The notes under the pieces: model-generated | Told to the model about the DNA's origin: nothing | Seen by the model: only the letters and a program-made list of their open reading frames with translations | The model's database searches: none | Origin: Flavobacterium sp. UBA7663 | GTDB taxonomy: Bacteria > Bacteroidota > Bacteroidia > Flavobacteriales > Flavobacteriaceae | Assembly (NCBI RefSeq): GCF_002483315.1 | Contig: NZ_DLHR01000015.1 | Location: 44,861-108,860 of the forward strand | Length of the DNA stretch: 64,000 bases | Direction of reading: 5' to 3' | Translations under genes and position numbers: made by a program | In this document: piece by piece, positions 9,087 to 16,734 of the stretch | Layout: each line of letters starts with the position of its first letter | Numbering within the stretch: position 1 is the first letter of the stretch

Positions 9087-10055
9087 ATGAGAAAACTATT
9101 TCCCGATTATTTGATTATTACGCTTAAAGGATTAGCAATGGGAGCTGCCGATGTAGTTCCAGGTGTTTCTGGAGGAACCATTGCTTTTATTTCTGGAATT
9201 TATCAAGAATTAATTGATAGCATTAATAATGTAAATATTTCTGTTTTAAAAACATTAAAAAACGAAGGCTTAAAAGCCGCTTGGAAGCAAGTAAACGGTA
9301 GTTTTTTATTGGCTTTATTATCTGGAATCGGAATCAGTATTTTAACTTTTTCTAAAGTGATTACGCATTTATTAGAAACCCAACCTATTTTAGTTTGGTC
9401 GTTTTTCTTTGGATTAATTATCGCTAGTATTACTTTAATTTGGAAAGAAATTACGAGTTGGAAATTAGTCGATATTTTATTTTTACTAATAGGAATTACG
9501 GTTTCTTATTATATTACTATTGCACGTCCAGTGAGTTCTCCTGACAGCTATTGGTATTTATTTTTATCGGGTTTTATTGCCATTATTGCGATGATTTTAC
9601 CCGGAATTTCAGGTGCTTTCATTTTGCTTTTAATGGGTTCTTATGAAACGGTAATTGGAACCATCAATACATTTAGAGAAGGCTTAACCACTGCCAATTC
9701 TGAAATCTTAACACAAGCTTTATTAAAATTAGGTGTTTTTGCTATTGGTTGTATTATCGGATTAAAATCGTTTTCTAAAGTATTACATTGGATGTTTGCC
9801 CATCATAAAAACACAACATTAACCTTATTAGTAGGATTTATGGTTGGTTCATTAAATAAAGTTTGGCCTTGGAAACAAGTTTTAGAAACAAGAATCAACA
9901 GTCATGGCGAAGTAGTTCCTTATATTGACAAAAGTATTTTACCACAAAATTTTGAGGGTGAACCTCAAATTGCAATGGCAATCGTATTGGCTATTTTAGG
10001 ATTTTTTGTAATTTTTGGAATGGAAAAATTAGCTAGTAAATTAGGGAGAAACTAA
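9087..10055 (+). CDS. DUF368 polyprenyl-phosphate-transporter-like membrane protein
   Basis: A 322-residue inner-membrane protein with about eight hydrophobic segments. The N-terminal KGLAMGAADVVPGVSGGTIA motif (about residues 14-33) is the hallmark of DUF368, and the second glycine/proline motif MILPGISGAFILLLMGSYE sits mid-protein. Members of this family have been linked to recycling of undecaprenyl phosphate across the membrane, together with some DedA proteins. The next gene here is a DedA member, which suggests a shared lipid-carrier role (inference). Confidence 0.85.
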   Translation: MRKLFPDYLIITLKGLAMGAADVVPGVSGGTIAFISGIYQELIDSINNVNISVLKTLKNEGLKAAWKQVNGSFLLALLSGIGISILTFSKVITHLLETQPILVWSFFFGLIIASITLIWKEITSWKLVDILFLLIGITVSYYITIARPVSSPDSYWYLFLSGFIAIIAMILPGISGAFILLLMGSYETVIGTINTFREGLTTANSEILTQALLKLGVFAIGCIIGLKSFSKVLHWMFAHHKNTTLTLLVGFMVGSLNKVWPWKQVLETRINSHGEVVPYIDKSILPQNFEGEPQIAMAIVLAILGFFVIFGMEKLASKLGRN

Positions 10056-10170
10056 TTTTCATAAAGTAAAAATTTCAAAATAAGCAAACGATTTTGACAA
10101 TTTCATTAAAACTACCTTTTTCATTAAACGCTTAAATCACAAATAAATTTAAAATACCCCAACCACCATA

Positions 10171-10815
10171 ATGGAAATTATCGATTTTTTATCTGCCTTT
10201 CTGAATGACCCTTTAACAGTAATACAAGATTTAATTCATCAATACGATTACTTAATTTACTTAATCTTATTCTTAGTTATTTTTGCAGAAACTGGCTTTG
10301 TTTTTATGCCACTTTTACCAGGAGATTCTTTGCTTTTTGCTATTGGCGTAATTGCCGCTTCAACAGGACAATTAAGCATGTCAATCATCATTCCGTTATT
10401 AATTATTGCCGCTTTGCTTGGTGATAATTTAAACTACTTTGTAGGAAATAAATTTGGCAATCTCATAAAGCAAAAAAAGAAAATCCTTTTCCTTAAAAAA
10501 GAATACATCACTCATACCGAAACTTTCTTTGAAAAAAATGGTGGAAAAGCTATTATCATGGCACGATTTGTACCCGTATTAAGAACCATTGCTCCTTTTG
10601 TTGCTGGTGCAGGAAGCATGCCGTACATTAAATATATTGTTTTTTGTGTCTTAGGAGCGTTTATTTGGGTAACCAGCTTAACCTTTTTAGGATATTTCTT
10701 AGGACAAGTGGTTTGGGTAAAAGAAAATTTTGACATGGTTATTTTATTAATAACATTTGTTTCTGTTTCTCCTGTTATCATTAAGATAATTAAAAAGAAA
10801 CTATCAAAAAAATAA
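10171..10815 (+). CDS. DedA family membrane protein (SNARE-associated/VTT domain)
   Basis: A 214-residue polytopic inner-membrane protein. It shows the DedA signatures: an acidic re-entrant segment FAETGFVFMPLLPGDSLLF near residues 40-57 and the basic motif ARFVPVLRTIAPFVAGAG near 131-148. DedA proteins act as lipid scramblases or flippases, several of them recycling undecaprenyl phosphate, and contribute to membrane-potential homeostasis. The neighbouring DUF368 gene fits that role. It lies 115 bases downstream of DUF368; TTTG at 10093-10096 and TACCTTTT at 10113-10120 (16 apart) may be a weak promoter of its own. Confidence 0.88.
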   Translation: MEIIDFLSAFLNDPLTVIQDLIHQYDYLIYLILFLVIFAETGFVFMPLLPGDSLLFAIGVIAASTGQLSMSIIIPLLIIAALLGDNLNYFVGNKFGNLIKQKKKILFLKKEYITHTETFFEKNGGKAIIMARFVPVLRTIAPFVAGAGSMPYIKYIVFCVLGAFIWVTSLTFLGYFLGQVVWVKENFDMVILLITFVSVSPVIIKIIKKKLSKK

Positions 10816-10876
10816 TTTTATTACTCTTAAATTCAAAAAAAAACATTGTCTTAACAATTTATAATAAAATACTATT

Positions 10877-10884
10877 TAAATTTG
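10877..10884 (+). promoter_or_regulatory. -7 box of aroE
   Basis: TAAATTTG matches TAnnTTTG exactly, 30 bases before the aroE ATG. No convincing -33 box is seen. Confidence 0.4.
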
Positions 10885-10914
10885 ATTTCTTAAAACTCTG
10901 AAAATCTTTTACCA

Positions 10915-11670
10915 ATGAAAAAGAAAACAAAAAAACAGTTGAAATTTGGCTTAATTGGCCGAAATATTAGCTATTCTTTTTCTAAAAAGTATTTCAATGA
11001 AAAGTTTGAAATTGGTCATTTTGACAATTGTGAATACAAGAATTACGACATTGAAAGTATCAAAGAGTTTCCAAAAGTAATCACTGAAATTAAAGGGTTA
11101 CGTGGTTTAAATGTTACCATTCCGTACAAAGAAGAGATTATTCCCTATTTAGATAAATTATCGAAAACAGCTAAGAAAATTGGGGCCGTAAATTGCGTTA
11201 CGATTTCCAAAAAGAAAAAACTAAAAGGCTACAACACCGATTACCACGGATTTAAAAAATCCATCAAACCTTTATTGAAAGACCACCACAAAAAAGCGTT
11301 GATTTTAGGAACTGGTGGCGCAAGTAAAGCAATCGCATACGCCTTACGAAGCTTAAAAATCGAATATGATTTTGTTTCCAGAACAGCAGATGAATTTCAA
11401 TTCAAATACGAAGAATTAGACGCTTCAATTTTTGAAGAATATACGATTGTCATCAATACGACTCCAGTAGGAACGCATCCTAATGTAGACGATTGTCCTA
11501 ATTTAGACTACAATTTGTTTACAAAAAAACACATTGCTTACGACTTAATTTACAATCCAGAAGAAACCGCATTTTTAAGAAAAGCCAAAGCACAAGGCGC
11601 CGTGACTAAAAACGGTTATGAAATGTTGGTTTTACAGGCGGAAAAGGCTTGGAAGATTTGGAATGAGTAG
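10915..11670 (+). CDS. aroE: Shikimate dehydrogenase
   Basis: Reduces 3-dehydroshikimate to shikimate with NADPH in the chorismate pathway. The shikimate-binding region shows GRNISYSFSKKYF near the N-terminus and GLNVTIPYKEEIIPYLD (with the catalytic lysine) near residues 62-78. The Rossmann part has the dinucleotide loop LILGTGGASKAI, and NTDYHGF is conserved. The length of 251 is slightly short but typical for Bacteroidetes. No terminator is visible; a repeat-rich intergenic region follows. Confidence 0.92.
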   Translation: MKKKTKKQLKFGLIGRNISYSFSKKYFNEKFEIGHFDNCEYKNYDIESIKEFPKVITEIKGLRGLNVTIPYKEEIIPYLDKLSKTAKKIGAVNCVTISKKKKLKGYNTDYHGFKKSIKPLLKDHHKKALILGTGGASKAIAYALRSLKIEYDFVSRTADEFQFKYEELDASIFEEYTIVINTTPVGTHPNVDDCPNLDYNLFTKKHIAYDLIYNPEETAFLRKAKAQGAVTKNGYEMLVLQAEKAWKIWNE

Positions 11671-11721
11671 ATTAGCACGCTGATGACACGGGTTTTCAAG
11701 CGCTGATTATAACTGATTTTC

Positions 11722-11790
11722 TTTTAAACACATAGACACATTAGAAAAACTATGCGTTGATTTTAGGCGTTTCACTTTGCATAGAACACA
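11722..11790 (+). repeat. Dispersed repeat R2, copy 1
   Basis: About 69 bp running from TTTTAAACACATAG to ATAGAACACA, with a central GATTTTAGGCGTT. The reverse complement of 15700-15768 aligns along its whole length with scattered mismatches, so the two copies are inverted about 4 kb apart. Confidence 0.65.
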
Positions 11791-11835
11791 AAGTCAACTT
11801 AAATGAACTTATATGACTTAGATGGTTTAATACTC

Positions 11836-11939
11836 GTTGTTTGTCATACTATTAAGCATCTCTTTTATGTCATCCCTACGGGATTTTTTTCCTATTCTTT
11901 ATAATTTTTATCGAGATTTCATGCCTAACGGCATTTGAT
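11836..11939 (-). repeat. Dispersed repeat R1, copy 1, with two hairpins
   Basis: Read on the minus strand it matches 15140-15245: ATGCCGTTAGGCATGAAAT, a variable spacer, AAATCCCGTAGGGATG, then CATAAAAGAGATGCTT and ATGACAAAC. It contains two short palindromes: ATCCC-TAC-GGGAT (11872-11884) and ATGCC-TAAC-GGCAT (11921-11934). Confidence 0.7.
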
Positions 11940-12003
11940 TAAAACTTTTGAAAAAATACAAAACTAAAACCTCTTCAAAAAACCAATCCCAAGAAAGCTT
12001 TTT

Positions 12004-12080
12004 GATGGCAATCTAACCCCGATAGAAGAGACATCTCGCCTTGGCGGATATAGCGGATAGCGGGAAAATGGATGGCAAGA
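12004..12080. other. GC-rich patch of unknown function
   Basis: A 50-base run (about 12016-12064) is far richer in G and C than the surrounding DNA. It includes ACCCCGATAGAAGAGAC and the internal near-repeat GCGGATATAGCGGATAGCGG. GATGGCAA occurs on both sides (12004 and 12071) and GGCA-AGAA-TGCC could form a hairpin just after. No reading frame is evident. It may be a structured RNA or a repeat remnant. Confidence 0.35.
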
Positions 12081-12131
12081 ATGCCCAAAACACTCGTTTC
12101 AAAGAAAATAAGCGATAATTAGACGATTTTT

Positions 12132-12162
12132 TTTGAATTTTCGGAGTGCTTTAGTATCTTCA
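12132..12162 (+). promoter_or_regulatory. Promoter of the DUF349 gene
   Basis: TTTG (12132-12135), a 19-base spacer and TATCTTCA (12155-12162). The -33 box and spacing are ideal; the -7 box matches 6 of 8. The ATG is 31 bases downstream. Confidence 0.45.
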
Positions 12163-12193
12163 CAAAATATTAGTAACCTTAAGCATTTACACA

Positions 12194-14077
12194 ATGTCAG
12201 AAGCAACACATGATAACCTGCACAACGCAGATGGACAAGACCAAATGGAACAATTAGATGGCGTTACCATTATTAGTCAATCGGTATTAGAGGAAATAGA
12301 CAATTCTAATGCAGAAGAAAGCGAAGATGATTCGATAAAAGAAAAGCACGAAATTCCGGTATTGGATTACGATGCAATGTCGATGGAAGCCTTAACCGAT
12401 GAGCTAGAAAAATTAGTCAACAACGAAAAAGTAATGGCGATTAAAGACCATGTAGAAGGCATTAGAAAGGCTTTTTCGGACAAATACCACCATTTTATAG
12501 ACGAGAAAAAAGAGGAATTCTTAGCTCAAAACAACGAAGAAGGTTTAGATTTTGAGTATCACTTCCCTTTAAAAAATAAGTTTGATGGCATTTACAACGC
12601 TTACAAAGCAAGCAAAGCCAAACATTTCAAACAATTACAAAACAATTTAGAGCAAAATTTTGCCGTTCGTGAAGGCTTAATCGAAGAGTTGAAAAACTTA
12701 ATCGATTCAGGTGATTCGAGTATTGGCGATATGTTCAAAAAAGTAAACGACATTCGCGAGCGTTGGAAAAATGCAGGTGCAATTCCAAGAGATAAATACA
12801 ACATCTTGTGGAACAATTACCATTTTCATATTGAGCGTTTTTACGACATCATGCATTTAGACAAAGAAGCGCGTGATTTAGATTTGAAACACAATTTAGA
12901 GCAAAAGCAATTGATTATTGCTAAAGCGAAGGAATTGTTAAACGAGGAAGACGTAATGAAAGCATTCCGTGAATTGCAATTGTTACACCGCGTTTGGAAA
13001 GAAGAAATTGGTCCAGTTGATCGTGAACACAGAGAAGCGATATGGGACGAATTTAGCGAAATTACCAAGCAAATGCACGACAAGCGCGAAGCTTTGTATG
13101 CAGTAGCAAGAGGAAAAGAAACGGATAATTTAGCGGTTAAAAACGAAATTATAGTGCTAATTGAAGCTTTAGGAACCGAGAAAATCGATTCGCACAGTGG
13201 ATGGCAAGCGCAAATTAAGAAAATGGAAGCATTGCGCGAAGCGTTTTTTAAAGCAGGTAAAGTTCCAGCGGAAGTAACTGAGGAAACTTGGGCTAAATTT
13301 AAAAATGCGGTTCGAGCGTTTAATGCACACAAAAACGTTTTCTATAAAGACATCAAACACGAGCAACACGAGAATTTAACTAAGAAATTGGAATTAGTAG
13401 AAAAAGCAAAATCGTTAAAAGAAAGTACCGATTTCGCTGTGACTACTCCAATTATGAAGAAAATTCAGGACGATTGGAAAAAAATTGGACATGTGCCTCG
13501 TAAATATTCTGATAGCATTTGGAAAGACTTTAAAGATGCGTGTAATGCTTATTTTGATAGAATGCACGAAGCTAAAAATGCCGAAACAGGTGAAGAAGTA
13601 GAAGCATTTGAAAAGAAAAAAGCATTCTTAGAAGAGTTGAAATCGTTTACTTTAAGTGGTGAACATAAGGCCGATTTAGATGCGATAAAAGAACACATTG
13701 CGACTTGGAAAACCTTTGGAAAAGTGCCTTTTAACAGAAGACACATTGAAGGGAAATTCAATAAGATTTTAGATGCCTTGTTTGAAAAACTAAGTATGTC
13801 TAAAAAAGACACCGAAATGATGCGTTTTAGCAACCGTTTAGAGCAATTATCGGAAGGTGACGACCGCAGAGCTTTAGAACAAGAGCAATTCTTTATTAGA
13901 AAGAAAATTGACGAAGTACAAAGCGAAATTTTCCAATTAGAGAACAACATTCAGTTTATTAGCAGTAGTTCGAAAGGTGAAAATCCTTTTATTAAAGAAG
14001 TTCAGAAAAACATTGAACGCCACAAAGACGACTTGAAATTGTGGAAAGAAAAGCTACAGCAAATTAAAAATATGTAA
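12194..14077 (+). CDS. DUF349 repeat protein
   Basis: A 627-residue, charged, almost wholly helical protein with about five DUF349 units of 70-75 residues. Typical unit features are a W-K-x-[IA]-G-x-V-[PD]-R segment followed by F-[RK]-x-[AF]-C/x-[ND]-x-[FY]-[FY] (for example RWKNAGAIPRDKYNILWNNY, DWKKIGHVPRKYSDSIWKDF and TWKTFGKVPFNRRHIEGKF). The N-terminal 60 residues are acidic and the last 70 form a coiled coil. No signal peptide or membrane segment is seen. The biochemical role of DUF349 is not established. A promoter and a terminator make it a single-gene unit inside a repeat-flanked block. Confidence 0.85.
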   Translation: MSEATHDNLHNADGQDQMEQLDGVTIISQSVLEEIDNSNAEESEDDSIKEKHEIPVLDYDAMSMEALTDELEKLVNNEKVMAIKDHVEGIRKAFSDKYHHFIDEKKEEFLAQNNEEGLDFEYHFPLKNKFDGIYNAYKASKAKHFKQLQNNLEQNFAVREGLIEELKNLIDSGDSSIGDMFKKVNDIRERWKNAGAIPRDKYNILWNNYHFHIERFYDIMHLDKEARDLDLKHNLEQKQLIIAKAKELLNEEDVMKAFRELQLLHRVWKEEIGPVDREHREAIWDEFSEITKQMHDKREALYAVARGKETDNLAVKNEIIVLIEALGTEKIDSHSGWQAQIKKMEALREAFFKAGKVPAEVTEETWAKFKNAVRAFNAHKNVFYKDIKHEQHENLTKKLELVEKAKSLKESTDFAVTTPIMKKIQDDWKKIGHVPRKYSDSIWKDFKDACNAYFDRMHEAKNAETGEEVEAFEKKKAFLEELKSFTLSGEHKADLDAIKEHIATWKTFGKVPFNRRHIEGKFNKILDALFEKLSMSKKDTEMMRFSNRLEQLSEGDDRRALEQEQFFIRKKIDEVQSEIFQLENNIQFISSSSKGENPFIKEVQKNIERHKDDLKLWKEKLQQIKNM

Positions 14078-14082
14078 GATAG

Positions 14083-14112
14083 AATCCCGAGTTTAGGCTC
14101 GGGATTTTTTTT
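14083..14112 (+). terminator. Terminator of the DUF349 gene
   Basis: The stem AATCCCGAG / CTCGGGATT with a TTTAGG loop is followed by eight T residues, starting 5 bases after the stop codon. Confidence 0.92.
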
Positions 14113-14145
14113 GTTTCTTTTTTAAAATGTACAGAAAATCTGTAA

Positions 14146-14174
14146 TTGAGTTTGTGGGAATTTGGGTATATTTG
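14146..14174 (+). promoter_or_regulatory. Consensus promoter of the orphan membrane-protein gene
   Basis: TTG (14146-14148), 18 bases, then TATATTTG (14167-14174), a perfect -7 box. The expected start is near 14181, about 50 bases before the ATG at 14233. This is one of the best promoter matches in the window. Confidence 0.65.
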
Positions 14175-14232
14175 TGGAAGAAGTTAATTGTATCAAACAA
14201 TTTAGAGATAATTGCAACTCAAAAAATGAATT

Positions 14233-14985
14233 ATGACAAATCAATTTTTAAAATATCTTTATTCAAAAATAAGCAAGTCAACAATTGAAAATGGAGAAAG
14301 AAGTAATCAAAGTTTTGAAAGAGCTGATAGAATTATAATTTGGATTGTTGGATTTTCAATCGGTATTTTCGTAATACTTTTCACCAAAGACTATGACATA
14401 AAAAACCCAAATTATAAAACCATAACAGAGTTATCAAATCAAATAACTATAGTTTCATTGATTGTTGTTATTTTTGGATTAATCTTTAGAATTTTTTCTT
14501 TTTTTTCACAAATGTTATTAACTGCAATTAATATGGATTTTGCTGGTTATGCGGATGGCTTTTCAACTACATTAGAATTTCCAACCCCCAGAAAAATAAA
14601 GAATAGCGATACAATTGAAGATATAATCTATTATTTTGAACAAGATTTTAAAATCATTCAAGAAAAACCAGACTTCTCAAACAGTTCACAAGAAAGTATA
14701 AAAGAATACAGAACACTTCTTATAAATTATTACAAATCTTTAGCAGACGGCAACGATATTGAAGTTCAAATAGAAGAATACAAAAATAAGCTTTGTGAAT
14801 ATTATGGGATATCGAAAGAGAAAATAAACGAAAGATTTGATAATAATAAAAATGTGAAATTGCGAGGTAAAGTATATCAAAAGACATTGATTGGTAGTTA
14901 CATTTTCTTCTTTTTAACAATTGCAACATTTATAATTGGAGCGATAATTATTTTAGAAAAACTAGTAAATAAAACTCAATGCTAG
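14233..14985 (+). CDS. Uncharacterised three-helix membrane protein
   Basis: I do not recognise this 250-residue protein. It has two adjacent N-terminal membrane helices (about residues 33-52 and 67-97), a charged cytoplasmic-type middle of about 115 residues, and a C-terminal membrane helix (about 218-243). The middle holds a short helical EYKNKLCEYYGISKEKINE segment. The two-helix-plus-cytoplasmic-domain layout resembles small membrane effectors, but no named domain can be assigned. It has its own strong promoter, lies just past the DUF349 terminator, and is followed by repeat DNA. Its AT content looks higher than that of the DUF349 gene, which fits a recent arrival. Confidence 0.7.
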   Translation: MTNQFLKYLYSKISKSTIENGERSNQSFERADRIIIWIVGFSIGIFVILFTKDYDIKNPNYKTITELSNQITIVSLIVVIFGLIFRIFSFFSQMLLTAINMDFAGYADGFSTTLEFPTPRKIKNSDTIEDIIYYFEQDFKIIQEKPDFSNSSQESIKEYRTLLINYYKSLADGNDIEVQIEEYKNKLCEYYGISKEKINERFDNNKNVKLRGKVYQKTLIGSYIFFFLTIATFIIGAIIILEKLVNKTQC

Positions 14986-15381
14986 GCTAGCACGAGAATC
15001 ACGCTCGTGAATACAAAAACAACTAAAAATATCGTCCCTACAGGATTTTCTAATCGTTGTGTTTATTTTTTACCGATATTACGTTCCTATGGAGCTACTA
15101 TATACCGTTCCTACGGAACTAAAAAAGTAAATACAACTGTTTGAAAATGCCGTTAGGCATGAAATATGGGTAACTTAAAGTAACATAGCTGGTAAAAATC
15201 CCGTAGGGATGGCATAAAAGAGATGCTTTCAGCATGACAAACTGGGCGTGATATGCGTTATGTGATGCTTCGTTACCTCAGCATGACAAACGAGATAAAA
15301 ACTTTGCGTGCTTTGCGACCCGAGACCAAAGGTCGAATTGACGAAGTAAAAAACTTAGCGCCTTTGCGTTTAAATCACCTT
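14986..15381. other. 396-bp repeat-rich intergenic region
   Basis: Contains a series of short palindromes with five-base stems: GTTCC-TAT-GGAGC (15083-15095), GTTCC-TAC-GGAAC (15107-15119), ATGCC-GTTA-GGCAT (15147-15160) and ATCCC-GTA-GGGAT (15198-15210). Repeat R1 copy 2 follows, then a degenerate TCAGCATGACAAAC copy (15278-15291). An 84-codon open frame that starts here is not a credible gene. Confidence 0.65.
15140..15245 (+). repeat. Dispersed repeat R1, copy 2
   Basis: Inverted counterpart of 11836-11939. Shared blocks are ATGCCGTTAGGCATGAAAT, AAAATCCCGTAGGGATG, CATAAAAGAGATGCTT and ATGACAAAC. The 24-base end, 15219-15242, recurs exactly at 15771-15794. Confidence 0.7.
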
Positions 15382-15669
15382 TTAAAACTCATATTCCCTT
15401 TCCACTTTGGCAATTCTTACTTTGTAATTTTTATACCAAGTGGTTTTACCTTTTTCTTGTGCTTCTACATGTTCCATATTAGCTTTCCAGTTTTGAATAG
15501 CTTCTAAGCTTTCCCAATACGAAACGGTAATTCCAATTTCGCTTCGTGCGCTTTCCATGCCTATATATCCAGGTTGGGCTTTGGCTAATTCAACCATTTT
15601 AATTGCCATTTCGGCATAACCTGCTTCCATTTCGGTTCTAGTAGAAGTAAAAATTACTGCGTAGTACAT
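15382..15669 (-). CDS. Antibiotic biosynthesis monooxygenase (ABM) domain protein
   Basis: A 95-residue single-domain protein with the ferredoxin-like ABM fold. The features seen are an N-terminal strand YYAVIFTSTRT, a helix EMAIKMVELAKAQPGYIGMESAR, the strand ITVSYWESLEAIQNWK and a final YKNYKVRIAKVEREYEF. Such proteins include small heme-degrading or quinone monooxygenases and stress proteins, and the substrate here is unknown. It is a monocistronic minus-strand gene surrounded by repeat copies on both sides. Confidence 0.85.
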   Translation of the reverse strand: MYYAVIFTSTRTEMEAGYAEMAIKMVELAKAQPGYIGMESARSEIGITVSYWESLEAIQNWKANMEHVEAQEKGKTTWYKNYKVRIAKVEREYEF

Positions 15670-15699
15670 AATTAAATTTTTAAATTATCGAATCGCTAA

Positions 15700-15794
15700 T
15701 GTGTTCTATGCCAAGTGCAACGCCTAAAATCATAGACAAAGTATTTCTATTGTGACTATGTGTTTAAACAAGAGATGCTTTCAGCATGACAAAC
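15700..15794 (-). repeat. Repeat R2 copy 2 plus a 24-bp R1 end
   Basis: 15700-15768 is the reverse-complement partner of 11722-11790. Directly after it, 15771-15794 repeats exactly the 24 bases found at 15219-15242. Both repeat families therefore occur on each side of the 11.8-15.7 kb block. Confidence 0.65.
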
Positions 15795-15833
15795 TAAACG
15801 TTAAAACTGAATACTGAGACTGACCACTGAACA

Positions 15834-16607
15834 CTACAACTTCTTTGCTTCTTCCCAAAAAACATCCATTTCCGCTAGCGTCATATCCATTAAAGGTTTG
15901 CCTAATTCGGTGGCTTTGCTTTCTAAAAATTGGAAACGCTTGATGAATTTTTTGTTGGTGCGTTCTAAGGCGTCTTCAGGGTTTACTTTTAAGAATCGGG
16001 CGTAATTTATCATGGAGAACAAAACATCGCCAAATTCGGCTTCTATTTTATCTTGATTGCCAGCTTGTACCTCAACTTGAAGTTCGTTTAGTTCTTCTTG
16101 CACTTTATCCCAAACTTGGTGCGGCTCTTCCCAATCAAATCCAACGCCTTTTACCTTATCTTGAATGCGACTTGCTTTTACTAATGCTGGCAAACTTTTT
16201 GGCACTCCTTCTAATACTGATTTTTTGCCTTCTTTCAGTTTTAGTTTTTCCCAATTTTGTTTTACTTCTTCTTCGTCAGCCACTACCACATCGCCATAAA
16301 TATGCGGATGACGATCGATTAATTTATCACAAATGGAATTCGCTACATCGCCAATATCAAACGCATTGGTTTCGCTACCAATTTTGGCATAAAACACAAT
16401 GTGCAACAAAACATCGCCCAACTCTTTCTTGATTTCCTGCAAATCGTTATCTAAAATAGCATCGCCTAATTCATAGGTTTCTTCAATCGTTAAATGACGT
16501 AAACTTTCTAGTGTTTGCTTTTTATCCCACGGACATTTTTCGCGTAAATCGTCCATGATATCTAAAAGTCGATTGAAAGCTTGTAGTTGTTGTTGGCGTG
16601 TGTTCAT
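15834..16607 (-). CDS. mazG: Nucleoside triphosphate pyrophosphohydrolase MazG
   Basis: Hydrolyses (d)NTPs to monophosphate and pyrophosphate, a house-cleaning enzyme. The frame extends upstream to 16667, but the ATG at 16605-16607 gives the usual MNTRQQQLQAFNRLLDIM start. The first MazG domain has CPWD (25-28), E42-E43-x-x-E46 and E62-L-G-D65, the Mg-binding set. A second domain carries IEAEFGDVLFSMINYARF. The length of 257 residues is normal for the two-domain form. A terminator lies between it and the upstream DUF5606 gene, so it probably has its own promoter, not seen. Confidence 0.93.
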   Translation of the reverse strand: MNTRQQQLQAFNRLLDIMDDLREKCPWDKKQTLESLRHLTIEETYELGDAILDNDLQEIKKELGDVLLHIVFYAKIGSETNAFDIGDVANSICDKLIDRHPHIYGDVVVADEEEVKQNWEKLKLKEGKKSVLEGVPKSLPALVKASRIQDKVKGVGFDWEEPHQVWDKVQEELNELQVEVQAGNQDKIEAEFGDVLFSMINYARFLKVNPEDALERTNKKFIKRFQFLESKATELGKPLMDMTLAEMDVFWEEAKKL

Positions 16608-16680
16608 GATTTTGTTTTTTGTTTCAAGTTTCAAGTTTGAAATTGTTCTTGAATTTGATTTTTGCACTTGTTTATGTAAA

Positions 16681-16714
16681 AATAAAAAATCCCACGTGGA
16701 AAACGCAGGATTTT
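16681..16714 (-). terminator. Terminator of the DUF5606 gene
   Basis: On the minus strand AAAATCCTGCGT pairs with ACGTGGGATTTT (10 of 12) around a short loop and runs into a T-rich tail. It starts about 20 bases after the stop codon of the DUF5606 gene. Confidence 0.8.
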
Positions 16715-16734
16715 AAAATATAGTTTTCAACTAC

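Larger units (their letters stand above)
11671..12193. other. 523-bp repeat-bearing intergenic region
   Basis: There is no convincing gene. The stretch holds, in order: an AGCGCTGATTATAACTGATT segment (near 11700) resembling the repeat beside the GxxExxY gene; one copy of the 70-bp repeat R2 (11722-11790); one copy of R1 with two short hairpins (11836-11939); a GC-rich patch (12004-12080); and the DUF349 promoter. Confidence 0.6.

Noticed and set aside
12841..13332. Long antisense open frame (163 codons) opposite the DUF349 gene
   Set aside because: It is a mirror of a strongly coding frame; composition is serine/cysteine-rich as expected for a shadow, and no promoter or domain is seen.
15253..15507. 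84-codon plus-strand open frame in the repeat region
   Set aside because: It lies across repeat DNA and runs antisense into the ABM gene; the sequence has no recognisable protein features.
15040..15800. CRISPR array
   Set aside because: The repeated units are short palindromes at irregular spacing with different stems, not equal repeats separated by spacers, and no cas gene is near.
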